From: Sulfitobacter sp. F26169L | GTDB lineage: Bacteria; Pseudomonadota; Alphaproteobacteria; Rhodobacterales; Rhodobacteraceae | Length of the DNA: 64,000 nucleotides | Assembly: GCF_026410285.1 (NCBI RefSeq) | Contig: NZ_JAPMLP010000004.1 | Location: 468,036 to 532,035, forward strand | Direction of reading: 5' to 3' | Shown here: in pieces, positions 57,946 through 64,000 of the stretch | Numbering within the stretch: position 1 is the first letter of the stretch | Layout: each line of letters opens with the position of its first letter | Translations under genes and position numbers: made by a program | The notes under the pieces: model-generated | Databases searched by the model: none | What the model saw: the letters and a program-made list of their open reading frames with translations, nothing else | What the model was told of the DNA's origin: nothing

Positions 57946-58536
57946 ATGAGGAAAAAAGCTGTGGCAGACACACTTTTCAAAGCGGTACGGCTGACGGCCG
58001 GCGCGGCGCTCGTTGCGGTTTTGGCACTACAGGGCGCCGCAGTTGACGCGCAGACCAAATCACAACGCGGCAAGGACAAAGGCCAGTATATTCCAACAAT
58101 CTGGGTTGATCCGGACGGATGTGAACACTGGGTCATGGATGATGGCGTAGAAGGTTATATGTCGCCGCACACCAACCGTCAGGGTATTCCGGTCTGCCGC
58201 CGGGGTAATGTCTGCGGCGTTATGCAGAGCGACCAGTTCTTTGCCACAGACAGTGCGCGCATTTCCAAGCACGGTCAGGCTCGCCTGCGGGATTTCTTCA
58301 GAAGTACGAACGCAACCAGCTATATCATTACAGGGCACACAGACAGCCGTGCTTCTGACGGGTATAATATGCGCCTGTCGCTGAATCGCGCGAATTCTGT
58401 TGCAAAAGTTGCGCAGTCAACCGGTGCGCGTATTGCCGATGTCCGCGGGTACGGCGAACGCCAGCCCGCTGCTTCCAACCGCACATCATCAGGCATGGCA
58501 AAGAACCGCCGCGTCGAAATTATTTGTATTCGCTAA
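57946..58536 (+). CDS. exported OmpA-like protein with two-cysteine module
   Basis: A 196-residue protein. Residues 1-35 are a signal peptide (LTAGAALVAVLALQGAAVDA). Residues 51-84 hold the module IWVDPDGCEHWVMDDGVEGY … C with Cys59 and Cys84. Residues ~95-196 are an OmpA-C peptidoglycan-binding domain: VMQSDQFFATDSARIS, TGHTDSRASDGYNMRLSLNR, GYGERQP, NRRVEI. It should sit in the periplasm attached to peptidoglycan. It is followed 12 bp later by a lipoprotein gene carrying the same module, so the two form an operon and perhaps a complex. Exact function unknown. Confidence 0.87.
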   Translation: MRKKAVADTLFKAVRLTAGAALVAVLALQGAAVDAQTKSQRGKDKGQYIPTIWVDPDGCEHWVMDDGVEGYMSPHTNRQGIPVCRRGNVCGVMQSDQFFATDSARISKHGQARLRDFFRSTNATSYIITGHTDSRASDGYNMRLSLNRANSVAKVAQSTGARIADVRGYGERQPAASNRTSSGMAKNRRVEIICIR

Positions 58537-58548
58537 GGACACAAGCAC

Positions 58549-58869
58549 ATGAACATTTTTAAAATCACCGCGCTTGTTGGTTTGGCGGCGCTTGTCTCCG
58601 CCTGTGAAGATTTCCAGATAACCGAGCAGGGACCGGACAAGTCCATTGACCGTGGTATCGACAAAAAGCACCTGAGCCAGTTGAAAGCGGGCATCTGGGT
58701 TGACCCGAACGGTTGTGACCACTGGATCATCGACGATGGCGTCGAAGGATACCTTTCCGCGCGTCTGGACAAATACGGCAAGCCCGTCTGCTCCGGTGTG
58801 GCACCACCGACCCAGACTGTGGGTGACTTCAAACAGGGCGCAACAGGTATCATCGGCGATCCGATCTGA
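58549..58869 (+). CDS. lipoprotein with the same two-cysteine module
   Basis: A 106-residue outer-membrane or inner-membrane lipoprotein: signal peptide MNIFKITALVGLAALVSAC with lipobox Cys19. Residues 49-81 are the module (GIWVDPNGCDHWIIDDGVEG, Cys56 and Cys81), about 60% identical to that of the upstream OmpA-like protein. The C-terminal ~25 residues are a short linker (TQTVGDFKQGATGIIGDPI). It lies in an operon with the OmpA-like gene. I do not recognise a named family. Confidence 0.83.
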   Translation: MNIFKITALVGLAALVSACEDFQITEQGPDKSIDRGIDKKHLSQLKAGIWVDPNGCDHWIIDDGVEGYLSARLDKYGKPVCSGVAPPTQTVGDFKQGATGIIGDPI

Positions 58870-59000
58870 TTTTGTTGCACCGGGAAGATATCAAACGGGC
58901 CGTGGTACTTCCGTACTGCGGCCCTTTTTCTGTAGCGCTACTGGCATTGCGGGCCATGCGGCCCTATCTGAACAAGTCTGACGATTGAAAGGAACCGCCC

Positions 59001-60026
59001 TTGTCTCCATCCGAAACGCTTGTACCCGAAACCGGCCCCCCCGGTCCGGTGCTGGATTTTCCAGACAATCGACTGCTGATTGATCTGTGTGGCCCGTATG
59101 ATCAGAACCTGGCCGCCATCGAAAAAGCGTTCGACATCCAGATTGTGCGCCGTGGTAATTTTCTGACCCTGCTGGGGGAGCCGCTGGCGACAGAAGCAGC
59201 TGCGCACGCGCTGCATGCGCTGTATGCGCGTCTGGAGGGGGGGCGTACGGTAACCCCCGCCGACGTGGATATGGTTCTGCGTATGGGAAACGCTGCGGCG
59301 GGAACCGGCGTGCTGGAGGGGGACCAGATCGAAATGCCGATGAAACACAGTATCGAAATCCAGACCCGCAAAAAGCGGGTGGAGCCGCGTACCAAGGCGC
59401 AGAAAGCATACGTCCAGTCCCTGTTTGACAACGAACTGGCGTTTGGGATCGGCCCTGCCGGTACGGGCAAGACCTATCTGGCTGTTGCTGTTGGTGTATC
59501 CATGTTTTTGTCGGGAAAAGTTGACAAGATCATCCTCAGCCGCCCGGCGGTTGAAGCCGGTGAAAAGCTGGGATTTTTGCCCGGCACGCAAGATGAAAAA
59601 GTAGACCCTTACATGCAGCCGCTTTACGATGCGCTGAACGATTTTCTGCCGGGTAAGCAGCTTGCCAAACTGCGCGAGGAAAAGACGATCGAGATCGCGC
59701 CGCTTGCATTCATGCGGGGGCGGACATTGTCGAATGCGTTTGTTGTGCTTGACGAGGCGCAGAACGCCACAGCGATGCAGATGAAGATGTTCCTGACGCG
59801 CCTTGGCGAAGGCTCGCGGATGGTGATCACGGGCGACCGCACCCAGATCGACCTGCCGCGCGGCACGGCCTCGGGGCTGGCAGATGCAGAACGCCTGCTG
59901 AAATCCATTCCCAAGATCAGCTTTAACTACTTTACCTCGAAGGACGTCGTGCGCCATCCGCTGGTCGCCGCCATCATCGAAGCCTATGAGGCCGAGGCAG
60001 GGCGCACTGCGCGGCGGGACGTCTGA
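59001..60026 (+). CDS. phoH: PhoH-family ATPase
   Basis: A 341-residue cytosolic P-loop ATPase/RNA-binding protein, linked in many bacteria to ribosome and RNA quality control with YbeY. An N-terminal KH-like region (about 20-95; RGNFLTLLGEP) precedes the PhoH ATPase: Walker A GIGPAGTGKTYLAVA, Walker B NAFVVLDEAQNA, and the sensor segment VITGDRTQIDLPRGTASGL. The start is a TTG at 59001 after AAAGGAACCGCCC; the reading frame gives no better start. First gene of phoH-ybeY-corC-lnt. Confidence 0.93.
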   Translation: MSPSETLVPETGPPGPVLDFPDNRLLIDLCGPYDQNLAAIEKAFDIQIVRRGNFLTLLGEPLATEAAAHALHALYARLEGGRTVTPADVDMVLRMGNAAAGTGVLEGDQIEMPMKHSIEIQTRKKRVEPRTKAQKAYVQSLFDNELAFGIGPAGTGKTYLAVAVGVSMFLSGKVDKIILSRPAVEAGEKLGFLPGTQDEKVDPYMQPLYDALNDFLPGKQLAKLREEKTIEIAPLAFMRGRTLSNAFVVLDEAQNATAMQMKMFLTRLGEGSRMVITGDRTQIDLPRGTASGLADAERLLKSIPKISFNYFTSKDVVRHPLVAAIIEAYEAEAGRTARRDV

Positions 60027-60031
60027 CGCCG

Positions 60032-60547
60032 GTGGACACGCTTGATATCCTTATCGAAGCGCCCGTCTGGGACGAAGCGCTGCTGACGCCACTGGCGAAG
60101 CGGGCTGTTGTGGCAACCCTGCGCCACATGGCGCTGGACCCTGATGTCTGCGAGGTCGCGGTGCTGGCCTGTGATGATGTGCGCATCGCGGCCCTGAACG
60201 CCGGATTTCGCGGCAAGGATGCTGCCACAAACGTGCTCAGCTGGCCCGCCCAGCCGCTTGCCCCACCTGCCGAGGGGCAGGCACCACCGCCTCCCCAAAT
60301 CGGCTATGACGGCATGATCGAGTTGGGCGATATCGCACTGGGCCATGAGACATGCACCCGCGAAGCCGCCGAATCAGGCAAGCCGGTAGAGGACCATCTG
60401 ACGCACCTGATTGTGCATGGTGTGTTGCATTTATTGGGGTACGATCACCTCACCGACGGCGATGCCGCGCTTATGGAGGGGATCGAGGTTGAAATTCTTG
60501 GTAATCTCGGGCTGGATAATCCATATATCCATAACGACACGATTTAG
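60032..60547 (+). CDS. ybeY: endoribonuclease / rRNA maturation factor YbeY
   Basis: Single-strand-specific metallo-endoribonuclease needed for 16S rRNA 3' maturation and ribosome quality control. The 171-residue product has the zinc motif H-x3-H-x5-H in HLIVHGVLHLLGYDH. The start is GTG 60032, five bases after the phoH stop. An Ala/Pro-rich insert (APPAEGQAPPPPQ) near residue 75 is longer than in E. coli but common in this family. It continues the operon to corC, 38 bp downstream. Confidence 0.94.
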   Translation: MDTLDILIEAPVWDEALLTPLAKRAVVATLRHMALDPDVCEVAVLACDDVRIAALNAGFRGKDAATNVLSWPAQPLAPPAEGQAPPPPQIGYDGMIELGDIALGHETCTREAAESGKPVEDHLTHLIVHGVLHLLGYDHLTDGDAALMEGIEVEILGNLGLDNPYIHNDTI

Positions 60548-60585
60548 ACGCCTGATGTGGGCGTTGCTTCCAAAGACAGGACTAA

Positions 60586-61494
60586 ATGGGCGATACTGAC
60601 GGACCTTCTATCGCTGCGCAGAGCGCGCAGGATCAAATACCCTCTGATGATAACAGCCACCAAAGTGATGGCGAGACGGGAAAAAGCGGCTTTTTCAGCC
60701 GCGTCATAGGCGCGCTTAGCCCTTCGGAAAACGAAGAGGACAAGATGCCAACGGCGCTGAGCGGTGAGCGCGGGACAACCGGCATGGGCAATCTGCGACG
60801 CATGCGGGTCGATGACGTGATGATCCCCAAGGCCGATATCGTCGCGGTGAGCGTGACCGCCACCATGGACGAGCTTGTCTCGGTGTTCAAGGAAAGCGGG
60901 ATGACGCGCTTGCCTGTCTATGACGGCACTCTGGATACGCCTGTCGGGCTTGCGCATCTCAAGGATCTGGCGCTGCAGTTCGGTTTCAACGGCAAGCCGA
61001 AGAATTTCGATCTAACCGATATGGTCAGGCCGCTGGTGTTTGTGCCCCCTTCCATGACGATCGGTGTCCTGCTGAGCAAGATGCAGGCCGAGCGGCGGCA
61101 TATGGCGCTGGTGATCGATGAATATGGCGGCGTTGACGGGCTGGTCACCATTGAAGACCTGATCGAACAGGTCATCGGCCAGATTGAGGATGAACACGAT
61201 GTTGACGAAGGCGTCTACTGGTCCGAGGAAAAGCCGGGCCAGTACCTTGCGCTGGCCAAAACCCCGCTGTCCGATTTCGAAGAGGAAGTCGGCCTTTCAC
61301 TGACCGACCATGACGATGTTGACGAAGAAGAAATCGACACGCTGGGCGGCTTGGTGTTTATGCTGTCGGGCCGTGTACCGGCGCGGGGCGAAGTTGTGGT
61401 ACATCCCAACGGCCCCGAATTCGAGATTATGGACGCCGACCCCCGCCGGATCAAACGGTTGCGGGTGCGGATGAACGGCGCGCCCGCGGGATGA
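60586..61494 (+). CDS. corC: CBS-domain protein of the CorC/HlyC family
   Basis: A 302-residue cytosolic protein without membrane helices. After a disordered acidic start, two CBS domains (about 75-210; MRVDDVMIPKADIVAVSVTA, then MVRPLVFVPPSMTIGVLLSK and MALVIDEYGGVDGLVTIEDL) precede a C-terminal CorC_HlyC domain (GQYLALAKTPLSDFEEEVGL). Family members are tied to magnesium/cobalt efflux or, in this operon context, to envelope functions upstream of Lnt. Its stop overlaps the lnt start by four bases (ATGA). Confidence 0.92.
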   Translation: MGDTDGPSIAAQSAQDQIPSDDNSHQSDGETGKSGFFSRVIGALSPSENEEDKMPTALSGERGTTGMGNLRRMRVDDVMIPKADIVAVSVTATMDELVSVFKESGMTRLPVYDGTLDTPVGLAHLKDLALQFGFNGKPKNFDLTDMVRPLVFVPPSMTIGVLLSKMQAERRHMALVIDEYGGVDGLVTIEDLIEQVIGQIEDEHDVDEGVYWSEEKPGQYLALAKTPLSDFEEEVGLSLTDHDDVDEEEIDTLGGLVFMLSGRVPARGEVVVHPNGPEFEIMDADPRRIKRLRVRMNGAPAG

Positions 61495-62978
61495 TGCCCC
61501 GTTTCAAGCGGTACGCGGTTCCCGTGGTTGCGGGTGCGGTTGCTGCATTGGGGCAAGCGCCGGTCGATGTACCTGCGCTGTTGCTGGCAGGCTTCGCGGC
61601 GATTTTTCTTCTTGTGTTTCGACGCAACCCATCGCCGAGGCAGGCGGCTGGTATCGGCTTTGCCTTTGGATTTGGTTACTTTCTGGTGTCGCTGCACTGG
61701 ATCGTTTCGCCCTTCCTGGTGGACGCTGCGCGCCATGGCTGGATGGCACCTTTTGCCGTTGTTCTTATGGCCGCTGGTGGTGCGGTGTTCTGGATGCTTG
61801 CATTCTGGGGCGGGCGACGGTTGGGCCCGCGGCCCTATTGGCTGATCCTGACTTTACCAGCCGTGGAAATGCTGCGCGCCTATATATTTACCGGTTTTCC
61901 ATGGGCCACCCCCGCGCAAAGCACTGTTGATACGCTTTTGGGTCAGGCGCTGGCGCTGGTGGGGCCGCATGGCGTGAACATCACGCTGATGGCGATTGCT
62001 GTTGCGATGGCGCACTCGGTTTTGCGCTGGCGCTCGGGTGGGGCTGTGATCGCTTTGGGCCTGACAGTGCCGCTGTGGGTTCCCGTAATTGCGCCACAGG
62101 CGGCGTTGACGGGCCATGTTATCCGGCTTGTGCAGCCCAATGCGCCGCAACATCAAAAGTGGGATCCCCTGATGATCCCCGTCTTCTACGAACGTCAATT
62201 ATCGTTTACGGGTGCGGCTCCGACGCATGGTACACAGCGCCCTGCACTGGTTGTCTGGCCGGAAACTGCGATCCCGTGGGCCCTGAACCGCAGTCAGGTG
62301 ATTGTTGAGGAAATCAGCGCTGTAGCGGACGGAACCCCTGTTATCATCGGGGCACAGCGTACCGAGGACGGGCGACACTATAACACGCTGGCGGTGATCG
62401 GCGCCCAGGGGCAGGTGGTTCAGCGATACGACAAACACCATCTGGTGCCCTTCGGTGAATATGTACCGCTGGGTGATTTTGCCGCGCGCTTCGGGTTTTA
62501 CGGCTTGGCGCCGCAACATGGCGCCGGCTTTAGCCGTGGCGCTGGTGCGCAGCTGCTGGATCTGGGCGCATTGGGCCGCGCGCTGCCGCTGATCTGTTAC
62601 GAAGCGGTTTTTGCCCATGATGTAAACGCCGCGCCCGAACGGCCCGAATTTATAATCCACGCCACAAACGATGCATGGTTTGGCACCTATGCCGGCCCGC
62701 AACAGCATTTGGCCCAGACCCGTATGCGCGCAATCGAACAGGGCCTGCCTGTGGCGCGCGCTGCAAATACCGGCATCACGGCGATGATTGATCCACGGGG
62801 GCGCGTTCTGGACAGGATCGGATTGGGGCAGGCGGATTTTATCGATGCGCCACTGCCGCAACCGCACGCCCCCACACTTTACAGCCGTACAGGTGATCTG
62901 CCTTGGGCGGTGATTATGGCGGTTCTTGTTGCGCTGGGCGCGCTGCGCACCGTGGCGAGACAGCGCAGGAAGCCGTAA
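61491..62978 (+). CDS. lnt: apolipoprotein N-acyltransferase
   Basis: Inner-membrane enzyme adding the third acyl chain to lipoproteins; its product likely matures the lipoproteins in this window. The 495-residue chain has six or so N-terminal helices (about 1-200) and a periplasmic nitrilase domain with the catalytic triad: Glu in LVVWPETAIPW, Lys in RYDKHHLVPFGEYVPL, Cys in PLICYEAVFAHDV, and a final helix near 475. Coupled to corC by a four-base overlap and followed by the metK riboswitch. Confidence 0.95.
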   Translation: MMPRFKRYAVPVVAGAVAALGQAPVDVPALLLAGFAAIFLLVFRRNPSPRQAAGIGFAFGFGYFLVSLHWIVSPFLVDAARHGWMAPFAVVLMAAGGAVFWMLAFWGGRRLGPRPYWLILTLPAVEMLRAYIFTGFPWATPAQSTVDTLLGQALALVGPHGVNITLMAIAVAMAHSVLRWRSGGAVIALGLTVPLWVPVIAPQAALTGHVIRLVQPNAPQHQKWDPLMIPVFYERQLSFTGAAPTHGTQRPALVVWPETAIPWALNRSQVIVEEISAVADGTPVIIGAQRTEDGRHYNTLAVIGAQGQVVQRYDKHHLVPFGEYVPLGDFAARFGFYGLAPQHGAGFSRGAGAQLLDLGALGRALPLICYEAVFAHDVNAAPERPEFIIHATNDAWFGTYAGPQQHLAQTRMRAIEQGLPVARAANTGITAMIDPRGRVLDRIGLGQADFIDAPLPQPHAPTLYSRTGDLPWAVIMAVLVALGALRTVARQRRKP

Positions 62979-63022
62979 TAGCGATTGACCCGATGGGCGG
63001 GGCAGCTTAATCGGGTTCGAAC

Positions 63023-63073
63023 GCATCACAACGGCTTCCTGACGTGATGCTTGAATTATACTGGAGCACGAAC
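63023..63073 (+). promoter_or_regulatory. SAM/SAH riboswitch in front of metK
   Basis: Perfect 7-bp stem GCATCAC (63023-63029) with GTGATGC (63044-63050). The loop AACGGCTTCCTGAC and the downstream TGGAGCA match the conserved core of the SAM/SAH riboswitch class of Rhodobacterales. GGAGC (63063-63067) can pair with GCTTCC in the loop (pseudoknot) and is also the ribosome binding site of metK, so ligand binding would hide the site and reduce translation. Confidence 0.88.
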
Positions 63074-64000
63074 ATGTCCCGCAAATCCTATGTTTTCACT
63101 TCGGAATCCGTTTCCGAGGGCCACCCTGATAAAGTCTGCGACCGCATCAGTGATGCCGTACTGGACGCCTTTCTTGCCGAAGAGCCGGAGGCGCGGGTTG
63201 CGGCCGAAACATTTGCAACCACAAACCGTGTTCTGATCGGTGGCGAAGTCGGGCTTTCGGACCAGAGCAAGCTGAAAGAGTACATGGGCAGCATCGAAGA
63301 CATCGCCCGCGCCTGTATCAAGGATATCGGCTACGAACAGGATAAGTTCCACCACGAGACCGTGCAGATTACCAACCTGCTGCATGAACAGTCCGCCCAT
63401 ATCGCCAAGGGCGTGGACTCGGCCGCCGACAAGGATGAAGGCGCAGGTGATCAAGGGATCATGTTTGGCTATGCCACAGATGAAACCGCCGAGTTAATGC
63501 CCGCGCCGATCCACTATGCGCACGCCGTATTGCGCCGTCTGGCGGAGGTGCGCAAAGACGGCACCGAACCGACCCTGCGCCCCGACGCCAAATCCCAGTT
63601 GTCGATCCGTTATGAGGACGGGAAACCGGTTGGCGTGACTTCGATTGTGCTGAGTACCCAGCATGCGCATGAAAGCCAGACCAGCGCAGATATCCGCGAT
63701 ATCGTAGAACCCTATATTCGCGAAGTGCTGCCTGATGGCTGGATTACGGCGGACACCGAATGGTGGGTCAATCCGACGGGAACTTTTGTCATTGGCGGTC
63801 CTGACGGGGATGCCGGCCTGACTGGGCGCAAAATAATCGTGGACACCTACGGCGGTGCAGCGCCACACGGTGGCGGCGCGTTTTCGGGCAAGGATCCGAC
63901 AAAAGTTGACCGCTCGGCGGCTTATGCCGCGCGGTATCTGGCAAAAAATGTCGTAGCTGCCGGATTGGCGTCAAAATGCACAATTCAGTTGAGCTATGCG
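63074..64000 (+). CDS. metK: S-adenosylmethionine synthetase (3' end outside window)
   Basis: Makes S-adenosylmethionine from methionine and ATP. About 309 residues of the usual ~390 lie in the window: [20 protein letters not shown] opens with the methionine/ATP-binding signature, [15 protein letters not shown] is the hexapeptide signature, and [19 protein letters not shown] is the phosphate-binding loop. ATG 63074 is six bases after GGAGCA, the site sequestered by the riboswitch. It lies 95 bp after lnt. The C-terminal quarter is past the right edge. Confidence 0.97.
   Translation, partial: MSRKSYVFTSESVSEGHPDKVCDRISDAVLDAFLAEEPEARVAAETFATTNRVLIGGEVGLSDQSKLKEYMGSIEDIARACIKDIGYEQDKFHHETVQITNLLHEQSAHIAKGVDSAADKDEGAGDQGIMFGYATDETAELMPAPIHYAHAVLRRLAEVRKDGTEPTLRPDAKSQLSIRYEDGKPVGVTSIVLSTQHAHESQTSADIRDIVEPYIREVLPDGWITADTEWWVNPTGTFVIGGPDGDAGLTGRKIIVDTYGGAAPHGGGAFSGKDPTKVDRSAAYAARYLAKNVVAAGLASKCTIQLSYA

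Overview
The window is chromosomal DNA of a marine alphaproteobacterium, almost certainly of the Roseobacter group (Rhodobacteraceae). Support comes from irr next to fabA-fabB-fabI, a SAM/SAH-type riboswitch in front of metK (a class known mainly from Rhodobacterales), DmdC-type long acyl-CoA dehydrogenases, MaeB with a phosphotransacetylase tail, and many secreted proteins of a kind typical of this family. Genus cannot be settled from sequence reading alone. No tRNA, rRNA, CRISPR array, insertion sequence or prophage was seen; this is ordinary, densely coded core and near-core chromosome.

Layout. 1-8 kb: glyA (cut by the window edge), nadK, a CsbD stress protein, propionyl-CoA synthetase, a small probable lipoprotein whose signal peptide seems frameshifted, and maeB. 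8-11.5 kb: a nucleoside salvage operon cdd-deoA-deoB-upp closed by a strong terminator. 11.7-19.7 kb: a secreted SPOR protein, an SGNH hydrolase with a membrane-anchored partner, a GNAT pseudogene, an acyl-CoA ligase, a DMT transporter coupled to a sulfotransferase, and a degenerate Hint-domain protein. 19.9-31.5 kb: a fatty-acid beta-oxidation region (fadB/fadJ, fadA, GST, an acyl-CoA dehydrogenase pseudogene, an intact DmdC-like dehydrogenase), two MerR regulators, two hotdog thioesterases and a MATE exporter. 31.5-36.4 kb: DUF952-DUF1330-pyrD, a secreted 5'-nucleotidase, an SRAP DNA-repair protein and a copper-less cupredoxin. 36.5-38.7 kb: divergent LysR regulator and glutaryl-CoA dehydrogenase. 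38.9-48.5 kb: an enolase-superfamily dehydratase, a zinc alcohol dehydrogenase, an MFS exporter, and a minus-strand chain HAD dehalogenase - alpha/beta hydrolase - threonine dehydratase - EEP phosphatase - pcaD - pcaB joined mostly by 1-4 nt overlaps. 48.6-54.8 kb: FKBP isomerase, irr, fabA-fabB-fabI, kdsA, an rRNA methyltransferase. 54.8-64 kb: small membrane protein, glycosyltransferase, miaB, an OmpA-like protein plus lipoprotein pair, then phoH-ybeY-corC-lnt and riboswitch-metK (cut by the right edge).

The most interesting observations are: (i) a two-cysteine module with exactly the same spacing (VDxxGC, 24 residues, C) in three exported proteins at two loci (SPOR protein, OmpA-like protein, lipoprotein), which I do not recognise as a named domain; (ii) the SAM/SAH riboswitch; (iii) a PcaB homologue that has lost the catalytic-loop signature of its superfamily, in a pca remnant lacking pcaHG, pcaC and pcaQ; (iv) three genes in states of decay; (v) two matched 18-bp operators in front of a MerR regulator of fatty-acid or branched-chain oxidation; and (vi) several folds that keep their scaffold but lack catalytic or metal residues (cupredoxin, Hint, possible M48-like protein). 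I found no convincing defence system, biosynthetic cluster or mobile element.
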